From: Candidatus Dadabacteria bacterium RIFCSPHIGHO2_12_FULL_53_21 | Lineage (GTDB): Bacteria > Desulfobacterota_D > UBA1144 > Nemesobacterales > UBA2774 | Reading direction: 5' to 3' | Assembly: GCA_001775255.1 (NCBI GenBank) | Contig: MFCJ01000119.1 | Coordinates: 1 to 24,607, forward strand | DNA length: 24,607 nt | Shown here: in pieces, positions 14,508 through 21,969 of the stretch | Position numbering within the stretch: the stretch's first letter is position 1 | Layout: each line of letters begins with the position of its first letter | Notes under the pieces: model-generated | What the model was told of the DNA's origin: nothing | What the model saw: only the letters and a program-made list of their open reading frames with translations | Databases searched by the model: none | Position numbers and translations under genes: made by a program

Positions 14508-14657
14508 ATGAATACACTCACATCCGCTTTTTTGATTCAGCTCGTCCTCTGCGCAATACTCTTTGCGATGTTTTTCTATTTAATAACCGCAAACGTAAAG
14601 ATCAAAAAAGAGATCGAGTCCGAAACCGTCAGACTAAAGGACCGTACGAAGGTTTAA
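14508..14657 (+). CDS. Small single-span membrane protein upstream of lgt
   Basis: An ORF of 49 codons: MNTLTSAFLIQLVLCAI, then LFAMFFYLITA, then a charged tail rich in Lys and Glu (KIKKEIESE) ending in RTKV. Residues about 7-28 form one hydrophobic helix, followed by a cytoplasmic-type basic and acidic tail. A good ribosome site, AAAGGA, precedes the ATG, and lgt begins 3 nt after its stop codon, so translation is probably coupled. A TTGACA lies at 14466-14471 but I find no -10 at a good distance. I do not recognise the family. The size and placement suggest a small accessory protein of the lipoprotein-maturation step, but this is inference from position only. Confidence 0.68.
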   Translation: MNTLTSAFLIQLVLCAILFAMFFYLITANVKIKKEIESETVRLKDRTKV

Positions 14658-14660
14658 CGA

Positions 14661-15464
14661 ATGTATCCGGAACTGATCAAAATCGGGAACTTCTCCATAT
14701 CCTCGTTCGGCGTAATGATCGCGCTCTGCTTCGTCGCCGGGTACTGGGTAATAACCCTCGAAACCAAAAGAAAGGGACTAAACGAGAAGCTCGTCGGGAA
14801 CCTGTTCCTGGCCACGATGGCGGGCGGGATCATCGGCGCGAAGCTGCTATATGTATTCGAAAACGTCCCCCTGTCGGAGATACTGAGCCATCCCCTGAAG
14901 AACCTGCTCGCGCGCGGCGGGCTCACATATTACGGCGGGTTTTTCGGAGCGATAGCCCTTGTATGGTTCATCGCCCATAGAAACAAGCTCAGCATGTGGG
15001 TCGTGGGCGACCTGGCCGCGCCGGCCCTCGCCCTGGCATACGCCATCGGACGTGTCGGTTGTCTCCTCGTGGGAGACGATTACGGAGTCCCGTCCGACCT
15101 GCCCTGGGCAATGGCCTTCCCGAAGGGGCTGCCCCCGACGAACGTCCCCGTGCACCCGACCCAGTTATACGAAATCGTACTCATGTCTGTCGCGTTCGTA
15201 TTCATATGGAAGATAAGAAAGCTGGAAAAGCCCGCCGGATGGCTCTTTTCCGTTTACCTTATCATAGCGGGGCTCGAGAGGTTCCTGATCGAATTCCTGA
15301 GGAGCACGACGCCGAGCCCGATACCGGGCCTCTCCGTCGCTCAGCTTATGGCGGTCCTGCTTATAGCCGTGGGCGCATATAAGCTCTACTCACTGCACTC
15401 GGCGGGTGAAAAAGCTGCTGAGCCCGCAAGCCAGAAAAAATTCGGGAAGAAGAAAAAGGCGTAA
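14661..15464 (+). CDS. lgt: Prolipoprotein diacylglyceryl transferase
   Basis: Lgt transfers diacylglycerol from phosphatidylglycerol to the lipobox cysteine of prolipoproteins, in the inner membrane. The 267 residues contain about seven hydrophobic segments. Family landmarks are GGLTYYGGFFGAI (about 86-98), AIGRVGCLLVGDDYG (about 128-142, with the essential Arg131), and VHPTQLYE (about 164-171). In the GR motif Cys replaces the more common Asn, a variant seen in other Lgt proteins. The C-terminal tail is Lys-rich (FGKKKKA). ATG 14661 has an AAGG ribosome site inside the end of the preceding small gene. lnt follows after 81 nt on the same strand, so the first and last steps of lipoprotein maturation are adjacent. 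lspA is not in the window. Confidence 0.96.
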   Translation: MYPELIKIGNFSISSFGVMIALCFVAGYWVITLETKRKGLNEKLVGNLFLATMAGGIIGAKLLYVFENVPLSEILSHPLKNLLARGGLTYYGGFFGAIALVWFIAHRNKLSMWVVGDLAAPALALAYAIGRVGCLLVGDDYGVPSDLPWAMAFPKGLPPTNVPVHPTQLYEIVLMSVAFVFIWKIRKLEKPAGWLFSVYLIIAGLERFLIEFLRSTTPSPIPGLSVAQLMAVLLIAVGAYKLYSLHSAGEKAAEPASQKKFGKKKKA

Positions 15465-15545
15465 TTCAAGAAATAAGCACCGCTCGTTACCATCAAACCA
15501 TCCCTTCCTTTCTATTGCACGCGCGTTGGGTATCTTTTATGCACC

Positions 15546-17108
15546 ATGAGCAAGATAAGCAGTAATGACCTAGTTTTAGCGGCCCTCACGGGCGTCCTGT
15601 ACCCGCTCACGTTCATGATCCCCTACACCGGGCTGCTCGCCTGGGTGCTGCTCATCCCTCTTTTTTGGGCGATAGAAAACAAGTCCGCATCGGACGCATT
15701 CAAGCTCGGGCTGCTCGCCGGGCTCGTATCCAATCTCGCCGGCACATACTGGCTCATAGGGACCCTCAGCAGGTTCGGCGGGTTTCCCATTGTCGTAAGC
15801 GTTCTTTTCATTATAGTTTTAAGCGCGTTTTCGGGTCTCTCTTACGCAATATTTTCATACATCGTCACGAAGCTCGGGTTCCTGAGGAAGCCGGGCGTCG
15901 TATCCGCCCTCCTCGCGGCCGCAGTGTGGACATCGGTCGAATACCTGTTCCCGTTCCTGTTCCCTTACGGCATCGCCAACTCACAGGCGGATTATATACC
16001 GGTCATTCAGATCTTCGACCTCTTCGGGGTCTATGCGCTGAGCTTTATAATCGTCGTCGTCAACGTCGCCCTTATGAGGGTATTGAAAAAGGCGACGGGG
16101 GAATCCCCCCTTCCGGCGGGAGAGATAGCGCTCGCCCTCGCGCTCGTCGTCTCGACCCTTGTATACGGTTACATAAGGATAGACGCGGTTGACAGGGAGA
16201 TCGCAGAGGCCCCCAAGCTCAGGATAGGGATGGTGCAGGCGAATTTCGACTTCCTCGAGAAGTCGGAGAGCCAGGAAGAGGTGGTGACGGAGAGGCATAA
16301 GGAGATGTCTCTTGCCCTCAAGTCGGCGGACCTCGTTATATGGCCCGAGACCGCGATCCAGGCATGGTTCCCTACCGCATCCGATTATCTATTGGTAGGG
16401 GACAAAATGGGCGTGCCCCGGATGGACGGGAAGTTTTTCATAGTCGGCGGCATGTCGTTTACGCCCAAAGACCCGGACGCCGAGGTCCTGAAGGACGAAG
16501 ACCTTGTCAAATACAACACCGCTTTCCTCTCCGATTCGAACGGCGTTATCATCGGAAGGTATCATAAGATCAAGCTCCTGCTATTCGGGGAGTACCTGCC
16601 GTTCACGAACCTGATACCTGCGCTCAAGAATATAAGCCCTGCTTCAGGCGACTTCACACCCGGCGACGAGTTCAACCTTTTCGAGATCGAGGACAAGGGG
16701 GCGAGGATAGCCCCTATAATCTGCTACGAGGACATCATCCCGTCATTCAGCAGGAGGTTCGTCGAGAAGGGCGCAAACCTGATAGTCAACATCACGAACG
16801 ACGCCTGGTTCGGGAGGACGGTCGCACCTTATCAGCACCTGATAGTATCCATTCCAAGGACGGTCGAGACGAGGAGGTACCTCCTGAGGTCCACCAACAC
16901 GGGGATAAGCGCCGTTATAGACCCCGTGGGAAGGGTGGTCGCGAAAACACCTATCTTCGTGAAGACCAACCTCGAAAGCGAAGTGGGACTCATGAACGGG
17001 GGGCCGACGCTGTACACGAAAGTGGGAGACATCTTCCCCGCGGCATGCCTCGTGTTCTGGGCGGGGTTTGCGGCCGTTACAAGGCTAAGGCGTAAGAATA
17101 TCCCCTAG
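15546..17108 (+). CDS. lnt: Apolipoprotein N-acyltransferase
   Basis: Lnt N-acylates the lipidated cysteine, the last step of lipoprotein maturation, using a periplasmic nitrilase-like domain on a membrane base. The 520 residues match the family. The N-terminal half (about 1-212) has several membrane spans. The nitrilase domain starts near LRIGMVQANF (about 225) and shows the full triad: Glu268 in VIWPETAIQAWF, Lys341 in RYHKIKLLLFGEYLPF, and Cys393 in PIICYEDI. WFG and LRSTNTGISAVIDPVGRV near the C-terminus are also typical. A last hydrophobic segment (about 495-510) anchors the end. The start is ATG 15546, with no evident ribosome site. Its last 24 nt overlap the 3' end of hisC on the other strand. 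With lgt it forms a lipoprotein-maturation pair. Confidence 0.96.
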   Translation: MSKISSNDLVLAALTGVLYPLTFMIPYTGLLAWVLLIPLFWAIENKSASDAFKLGLLAGLVSNLAGTYWLIGTLSRFGGFPIVVSVLFIIVLSAFSGLSYAIFSYIVTKLGFLRKPGVVSALLAAAVWTSVEYLFPFLFPYGIANSQADYIPVIQIFDLFGVYALSFIIVVVNVALMRVLKKATGESPLPAGEIALALALVVSTLVYGYIRIDAVDREIAEAPKLRIGMVQANFDFLEKSESQEEVVTERHKEMSLALKSADLVIWPETAIQAWFPTASDYLLVGDKMGVPRMDGKFFIVGGMSFTPKDPDAEVLKDEDLVKYNTAFLSDSNGVIIGRYHKIKLLLFGEYLPFTNLIPALKNISPASGDFTPGDEFNLFEIEDKGARIAPIICYEDIIPSFSRRFVEKGANLIVNITNDAWFGRTVAPYQHLIVSIPRTVETRRYLLRSTNTGISAVIDPVGRVVAKTPIFVKTNLESEVGLMNGGPTLYTKVGDIFPAACLVFWAGFAAVTRLRRKNIP

Positions 17109-18188
17109 GGCGTTCAGGAAAGAGTCGTTCTCATAGGGCGTTCCGATCGTTACCCGCATGCAGTTCTCGAGCCTGCCGGGCTTGTTGAAATTCCTTATGA
17201 GCACGTCCCTCTCGACCAGGGCCTTGAAGACGGAGTCAGCGTCTTTGACTTTGAATAGTATAAAATTGGCGTCGCTCGAATAGGCCTCCACGCCCGTCAT
17301 TCCGGAAAGAGTTTTATATACCCTGTCCCTCTCCCTGACTATCAGCTGTATATTCTCGGATACGAATTCGTGGTTCCTGAGGATGACTTCAGCCGCTCCC
17401 TGTGTGAGAGAGTTAATGTTATAGGGGTACCTGACCTTGTTTATCTCGTGAACGAGGGCTTCCCTACCGTAGAGTATGCCGAGCCTCAGCCCCGCGAACC
17501 CGACCTTGGAAAGGGTGCGGAGTATTATAAGGTTCTCGTGCTTTTTAATTAAAGGTAAAAAGGTGTGTCCGCTGAAATCCGAATATGCCTCGTCGACGAC
17601 GACCACACCTTTCGATAGCCCTATTATTTCCCGTATCCTGTCGGCCGAGTACGCGTTTCCCGTGGGATTGTTCGGGGAGGCGAGAAAAATCAGGTCGGGG
17701 TCTTTCTTCGCGATCAGGGCGGTGATCCTGTCCAGGTCGAGATCGAAATTATGATCGAGCTCGGCCTCGAGCACCTCCCTGCCGAGCGCGCGCCCGCTTA
17801 TGCCGTACATGGAGAACGTGGGTGTCGGATAAAGTATCCTCCCCGTACCCCCCGAAAATGCGGTGATCAGCATGCCTATGAGCTCGTCCGAGCCGTTACC
17901 GAGAAGAATCCCGCCCGGAGGGAAACCGTTTATCCACGAGATCAGTTTACGTAATTCGGAGGCTTCCGGGTCGGGATACCTATTTACTTCGATACCGCGT
18001 AATTTGCCCATGACCTTTTCACCGACTTCTCCAGGGAGGGAAAACGGGCTCTCATTGCCGTCGAGCTTTATGCGGGTCTCGTAGTGGGGGACTGAGTAAG
18101 CCGAGAGATGCCTGATTTCCTCCCTTACCCTCGATTCCGGAAGGCCCTTACCCTTCGACTTTCCCTTTTTCTTTGTTTTTTCCGACAT
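17085..18188 (-). CDS. hisC: Histidinol-phosphate aminotransferase
   Basis: HisC is a cytoplasmic PLP enzyme that transaminates imidazole acetol phosphate in histidine synthesis. The 367 residues show class I/II aminotransferase landmarks: KLDGNESPF (about 41-49), LGNGSDELI (about 96-104), SPNNPTG (171-177), VVDEAYSDF (about 197-205, Asp199 contacting the PLP ring) and the Schiff-base Lys228 in TLSKVGFAGLRLG, with Arg235 following. The N-terminus carries about 15 extra Lys-rich residues; the ATG at 18188 could be too far upstream, but it has no obvious in-frame rival. It follows hisD by 31 nt on the same strand, so the order of transcription is hisD-hisC. HisC and aromatic aminotransferases can be confused by sequence; adjacency to hisD settles it. 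The 3' end overlaps lnt by 24 nt. Confidence 0.95.
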   Translation of the reverse strand: MSEKTKKKGKSKGKGLPESRVREEIRHLSAYSVPHYETRIKLDGNESPFSLPGEVGEKVMGKLRGIEVNRYPDPEASELRKLISWINGFPPGGILLGNGSDELIGMLITAFSGGTGRILYPTPTFSMYGISGRALGREVLEAELDHNFDLDLDRITALIAKKDPDLIFLASPNNPTGNAYSADRIREIIGLSKGVVVVDEAYSDFSGHTFLPLIKKHENLIILRTLSKVGFAGLRLGILYGREALVHEINKVRYPYNINSLTQGAAEVILRNHEFVSENIQLIVRERDRVYKTLSGMTGVEAYSSDANFILFKVKDADSVFKALVERDVLIRNFNKPGRLENCMRVTIGTPYENDSFLNALGDILTP

Positions 18189-18219
18189 ATAGAGCAGCGG
18201 GGAATTATTCTTTCATACT

Positions 18220-19536
18220 TTAGGATTCGGATATTCCGGAACGCTGGTTTCCGTCCAGTCTTACGGCTACCGAGAGGGCGTGGGCTTCGAGCCCTTCACT
18301 GTAGGCGAGGTTCATGACGGACTCCGAGAGCGAATCGAAACCCCGCTTCGATATGGAGATCACACTCGGCATCCGGAGGAAGTCGTAAACGCTGAGGGGG
18401 GATGAAAACCTGGCCGCGCCCCCCGTAGGCAGAACGTGGCTCGGCCCCGCTATGTAGTCTCCGAACGCTTCGGTCGACATGGAGCCGAGAAATATAGCGC
18501 CCGCGTGGTTAATTTTTTTAAGTATGGATTTCGGCTTTCTAACGCAGAGCTCGAGGTGCTCGGGCGCAAGCGCGTTCGAGAGACCAATCGCCTGTTCGAT
18601 ATTCCCAGTGACGAATATCCGGCCCTGCTTCCTCACGGATACTCCGGCGATCGCTTTCCTTACGAGCTTCAAGAGCTGCCGGGAGACCTCTTTTTCGATT
18701 TCCTTCGCATAACGGAGGGAATTCGTGACTACAATGGGAACGGCCATTTCGTCGTGCTCCGCCTGTGCGAGGAGGTCGGCCGCCACCCATTCGGCGGGAG
18801 CGCTGCCGTCTGCGATGATGAGCACCTCGCTCGGCCCGGCGATCATGTCGATATCCACCACACCGAATACGAGCTTCTTTGCGATTGCGACATAGATGTT
18901 TCCGGGGCCTACTATCTTATCCACCCTGGGGACGGATTCCGTTCCGTAAGCGAGCGCCGCCACGGCCTGGGCGCCGCCGACTTTGTATACGGAGTCTACA
19001 CCCGCTATTTCGGCGGCCGCTAACACCGCCGGGTTTAACTCACCCCCGGGACACGGCGTGACGAGAACGAGCTCCCTTACGCCTGCAACCTTCGCGGGTA
19101 TCGCCGTCATGAGCACAGTGGAAGGGTATGCCGCCTTCCCCCCCGGTACGTAGAGCCCGGCCCTTTCTATCGGCCTGATCACCCATCCGAGCTCGTTTCC
19201 GAGGGTGTCCCTGAATGTATTTTCAGACGGGAGCTTGAGCCTGTGAAAATCCCTGATGCGCTTCCCGGCCCGGATGAGATCGTCCAACAATTGTTTTGGG
19301 ACGGCCTTCCGGGCTTCCCGGAATTCCTTTTTCGATACCCTTACGGTTTTACCCGTAAGCGCCACCCTGTCGAACCTCTTCGTATACTTGAATAGCGCCC
19401 TGTCCCCGTTCTTCCTGACATCCTCTACTATTTTCCTGGCCGAGCCTTCGAGCCCGGGGTCGGAGAGGGAGGAGCCCCTCCTTAAACCCTTTAATTCCTT
19501 CGCCAGATTGCCTTTGTTTATTTGGATAATTTTCAC
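18220..19536 (-). CDS. hisD: Histidinol dehydrogenase
   Basis: HisD performs the last two steps of histidine synthesis, oxidising histidinol to histidine with NAD and a zinc ion. The 438 residues align almost without gaps to the E. coli numbering: zinc ligands Gln258 and His261 (AQAEHDE), Asp360 (AFGDYIAGPSHVLPTGG) and His419 (GLEAHALSV); catalytic Glu326 and His327 (LAPEHLEL). The NAD and substrate loops GPGNIYVAIAKK and MIAGPSEVLIIAD are also present. The start codon is GTG at 19536, since the conserved N-terminus begins there and no ATG is suitable. A TATAAT ends 11 nt upstream, and no ribosome site is seen, so the message may be nearly leaderless. hisC follows after 31 nt. Confidence 0.97.
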   Translation of the reverse strand: MKIIQINKGNLAKELKGLRRGSSLSDPGLEGSARKIVEDVRKNGDRALFKYTKRFDRVALTGKTVRVSKKEFREARKAVPKQLLDDLIRAGKRIRDFHRLKLPSENTFRDTLGNELGWVIRPIERAGLYVPGGKAAYPSTVLMTAIPAKVAGVRELVLVTPCPGGELNPAVLAAAEIAGVDSVYKVGGAQAVAALAYGTESVPRVDKIVGPGNIYVAIAKKLVFGVVDIDMIAGPSEVLIIADGSAPAEWVAADLLAQAEHDEMAVPIVVTNSLRYAKEIEKEVSRQLLKLVRKAIAGVSVRKQGRIFVTGNIEQAIGLSNALAPEHLELCVRKPKSILKKINHAGAIFLGSMSTEAFGDYIAGPSHVLPTGGAARFSSPLSVYDFLRMPSVISISKRGFDSLSESVMNLAYSEGLEAHALSVAVRLDGNQRSGISES

Positions 19537-19547
19537 AATGAGAGAGG

Positions 19548-19576
19548 ATTATACATAGGAAAGTCGGTTATCAAAA
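19548..19576 (-). promoter_or_regulatory. Promoter for hisD-hisC
   Basis: On the minus strand TATAAT (19553-19548) is a perfect -10. Upstream lie TTTTGA (19576-19571, 17-bp spacer) and the overlapping TTGATA (19574-19569, 15-bp spacer). The -10 ends 11 nt before the GTG start, so the untranslated leader would be about 5 nt. Confidence 0.55.
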
Positions 19577-19584
19577 GAAACCAT

Positions 19585-19633
19585 GCCCCGGGGCGTAATC
19601 TTTTCTCACGAGGCGCTCCGGGCGCCGCCCGGA
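19585..19633. repeat. Two GC-rich palindromes between hisD and the SRPBCC gene
   Basis: GCCCCGGGGC (19585-19594) is a perfect 10-bp palindrome. TCCGGGC-GCC-GCCCGGA (19617-19633) is a perfect 7-bp stem with a 3-nt loop. They lie upstream of both divergent genes. Neither is followed by a T-run. Confidence 0.5.
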
Positions 19634-19741
19634 TATTGGAATTTGTCCTATCCGGTAAACTAAATCATCGATAACAGGAGCAGCTGATTCCGCTCATCCG
19701 CGGCGGAGGCCCGCTTATGGAGATGCTGACTGTGTAACCGT

Positions 19742-20203
19742 ATGAAATTACACGTATTAGAAAGAAGGCTCGAGATCCAGATAACCCTGAAAGAGGCATG
19801 GGACTTCTTTTCCAATCCGGCCAACCTGACGGATATCACGCCTCCCCGGCTCGGGTTCAAGATGACGTCGGAGGCGCCTGAGAGGATATATCCCGGACTC
19901 ATAATGACTTACAAGGTTTCGCCCTTTTTCGGCCTGCCTGTGAATTGGGTCACAGAGATAACTCACGTGAAGGAGCCCGAATTCTTTGTAGACGACCAGC
20001 GCCTGGGCCCTTACAAGCTCTGGCACCACGAGCATATGTTCAAAGAAACCGGAAGGGGGGTCGAGGTCCATGACCTGGTGCATTACGCCCTGCCCCTGGG
20101 TCCGCTCGGGGATATCGCCCATGAGCTCGTGGTAAAGAGACAGTTGAGAGATATATTCGAGTACAGAAGCGAATACCTGGCGCGTAAGTTCGGAAGGGTA
20201 TAA
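19742..20203 (+). CDS. SRPBCC-fold ligand-binding protein
   Basis: A 153-residue cytoplasmic protein with no signal peptide or membrane span. The N-terminus LERRLEIQITLKEAWDFFSNPANLTDITPP is the conserved opening of a START/SRPBCC subfamily (strand, then W/FxFxxxPxNLxxxxPP). It is followed by alternating strands and a C-terminal helix (QLRDIFEYRSEYLARKFG) typical of the helix-grip fold. The protein should bind a hydrophobic ligand; members are often found near sugar-nucleotide or oxidoreductase genes, but no reaction can be assigned. It starts at ATG 19742 without a clear ribosome site. It is transcribed divergently from hisD. The 138-nt gap downstream (20204-20341) contains the palindrome GAGCCGGCTC and the promoter of the next gene, so the two are probably separate units. 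Confidence 0.82.
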   Translation: MKLHVLERRLEIQITLKEAWDFFSNPANLTDITPPRLGFKMTSEAPERIYPGLIMTYKVSPFFGLPVNWVTEITHVKEPEFFVDDQRLGPYKLWHHEHMFKETGRGVEVHDLVHYALPLGPLGDIAHELVVKRQLRDIFEYRSEYLARKFGRV

Positions 20204-20305
20204 TGACCTGCAGTCATCGGATAGGGCGGGCGTGAAAGAGCCGGCTCGGCCGATAGGCGGAGACATCAAAAAAACGTTCTTATCTCCGAAAGCGCCGTTA
20301 ACAGA

Positions 20306-20333
20306 TTGACAGGGCGCGGAGCGAAAATATAAT
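20306..20333 (+). promoter_or_regulatory. Full-consensus promoter of the 428-aa gene
   Basis: TTGACA (20306-20311) and TATAAT (20328-20333) are both perfect hexamers spaced by 16 bp. The -10 ends 8 nt before the ATG at 20342, so transcription should start at or next to the start codon. Confidence 0.75.
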
Positions 20334-20341
20334 TTCCTATC

Positions 20342-21628
20342 ATGAATGACAAAATAATAGATATCGCACAATACACATACGACCAGGCTGAGAACGAGCT
20401 CCGCATGAGGCTCGTCGAGTACACGGAGCGTTCCGAGATACAGGCCCAGGCAGGGGAAGCCTTTTACATATGGAAGGCCGACCCGGACTTCATCCCGGAT
20501 GAAGTTTCGGACGATAAGATCGATGACCTCACATTCGAGAAATTCTTCGACTGGTTCCTCTACGACTTCAGGCTGCTCGATACGGGCGAAAGGATCATCG
20601 AGCGGTTCTACCACGATGAGAGGGGTACGCTTTCCGGGCCGGAGGAAGCGGTTATCAAGGGATGGATCGACAGCGTATACAGCTTTTTCGAGGTCGGAGA
20701 GGTAGTGCCGGGAGAATACTGCGATATCAGGGACTTGTTCCTCCAAACAGAATTCAGGGTCCGCGACTCTTCGTCGTCGAAGAAGCTCAGGTCTTCCGAC
20801 ATCATCGGCGCTAGGCCTTTAAACGCCGGGGACAATGTCTATTTCTCGGGGATCATCTCCGCCTACCCCGCGGCGTTCAAGAACATTATTCTCGAGTACT
20901 TCGACAGCGAGTTTGAGCTATACAGGAAATCCCGCGGAGACGGAGCCGATAAAAAGGAATTCATCAGAGACCTGGGTTTTCAAATCTCGAACTATATGGA
21001 TGAGCTCGCGAGAAACCCGCATTTCATCACCCCCGAGGGGGAGGACCTCGTACTGGCATTGGCTGTTTATGGAGTTAAGGACAGAGTCAAAACACTTGAA
21101 ATACTGGAAAAAATTGATTCGTTGAAGCAGATGAGCGGACCCGACGAGGAGATAAGGGTATTCACTATCGATATAGGGGGGAGGAGCAATATATCCGGCA
21201 CTATCGAGGTCGACGACGAGAGGCTCGACATAGCGACCTACTCGCTTGAAATGCTCGAGAGAGCCAAATCCATAATAGAGAAAGAGCTTGAAGGCCTCAT
21301 AGTGCACGTGGAAGACAAGGCAAAGGGGATGGAATCCTATACGGAGAGAAATCAAAAGGCGAAAACAAAATTGAACAGACTGCCCCCGGGGGTCAAAAGC
21401 AAAAAGGAGCTGGACAAGAAATTAGACGAATATTATAAAGGATGGTTAGACCTGCCGCTCGCCGCGCTCGACGGACTGACGCCGAGAGAGGCGGCAAGAA
21501 CGGCGGAAGGGAAGAAGAAGCTTAATATCGTATTACGCGAGCTCGAGAATATTTACAAACTCGCCAGGGATCGCGGTGAACCGTACTACGACATTAAAAA
21601 GGTCAGGCTTGAACTGAAATTGAAATGA
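20342..21628 (+). CDS. Unrecognised 428-residue protein, possible ParS/MbcA-like C-terminal segment
   Basis: I do not recognise this protein as a whole. It has no signal peptide and no membrane span, and is strongly acidic with a Lys-rich last quarter, so it is probably cytoplasmic. Residues about 1-130 are rich in Asp, Glu and aromatic residues (FEKFFDWFLYDFRLLDTG). A charged helical part follows (about 230-260), then a compact beta-like segment (about 270-290, VFTIDIGGRSNISGTIEVDD). The end (about 375-410) contains DLPLAALDGLTPREAARTAEG, a pattern seen in ParS/MbcA-like toxin-binding regions and in some SEC-C proteins. This is a resemblance, not a firm domain call. The Cys-rich SEC-C motif itself is absent. 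A consensus promoter lies just before the ATG, with no ribosome site. It stands alone between the SRPBCC gene and the polysaccharide locus. Confidence 0.75.
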   Translation: MNDKIIDIAQYTYDQAENELRMRLVEYTERSEIQAQAGEAFYIWKADPDFIPDEVSDDKIDDLTFEKFFDWFLYDFRLLDTGERIIERFYHDERGTLSGPEEAVIKGWIDSVYSFFEVGEVVPGEYCDIRDLFLQTEFRVRDSSSSKKLRSSDIIGARPLNAGDNVYFSGIISAYPAAFKNIILEYFDSEFELYRKSRGDGADKKEFIRDLGFQISNYMDELARNPHFITPEGEDLVLALAVYGVKDRVKTLEILEKIDSLKQMSGPDEEIRVFTIDIGGRSNISGTIEVDDERLDIATYSLEMLERAKSIIEKELEGLIVHVEDKAKGMESYTERNQKAKTKLNRLPPGVKSKKELDKKLDEYYKGWLDLPLAALDGLTPREAARTAEGKKKLNIVLRELENIYKLARDRGEPYYDIKKVRLELKLK

Positions 21629-21663
21629 CCGGACCGCTCAAGCGTTCACACCTCAGGTTATCC

Positions 21664-21679
21664 CCGGATTTCAATCCGG
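21664..21679 (+). other. Hairpin after the 428-aa gene
   Basis: CCGGAT-TTCA-ATCCGG, a 6-bp stem with a 4-nt loop 35 nt after the stop codon. It lacks a T-run and is therefore only a weak terminator candidate. Confidence 0.4.
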
Positions 21680-21731
21680 TGGGCATCAGGGGGACAAATT
21701 CGTCATCATGTTAAGACCGGCTGAAAGAAAT

Positions 21732-21875
21732 CATACTATGGTATGTATATCGGACGCATAATTGTCATCCGGTAAAAAAAATTAAATATCATGCAATGTT
21801 AGGAATAGGTTGTAACGGTAAGTATGTACCCGCAATAATACTAAAGTATTAAGCGTTTTACCGCACTACATACTT
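21732..21875 (+). promoter_or_regulatory. Operator-like nested inverted repeats
   Basis: CATAC-TATG-GTATG (21732-21745) lies first. Then AAGTATGTA (21820-21828) pairs perfectly with TACATACTT (21867-21875). Between those arms lies TAATACT-AA-AGTATTA (21836-21851), a perfect 7-bp inverted repeat. The half-site GTATGTA occurs three times (21741, 21822 and, inverted, 21868). All are upstream of the TTGACT/TATACT promoter, as expected for a dimeric regulator or a looped operator. Confidence 0.5.
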
Positions 21876-21906
21876 TAATTCCGGCAAAAGACCTACTTAA
21901 GTCTCG

Positions 21907-21935
21907 TTGACTCTACCTAACCCCATCTCTATACT
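21907..21935 (+). promoter_or_regulatory. Sigma70-type promoter for the FecR-like gene
   Basis: TTGACT (21907-21912) and TATACT (21930-21935) are spaced by exactly 17 bp; a second TATAAT lies 1 bp further on (21937-21942). The leader would be about 28 nt and includes a strong ribosome site. Confidence 0.7.
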
Positions 21936-21969
21936 ATATAATAGACTTAGGAGAGGAGGGTATTGAAAC

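Larger units (their letters stand above)
21629..21969 (+). other. Intergenic control region of the polysaccharide locus
   Basis: Gene-free and markedly AT-rich. It contains a hairpin (21664-21679), a set of inverted repeats with a shared GTATGTA half-site (21732-21875), a strong promoter (21907-21935) and a strong ribosome site AGGAGAGGAGGG (21949-21960) for the next gene. No ORF in it looks real. Confidence 0.6.
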
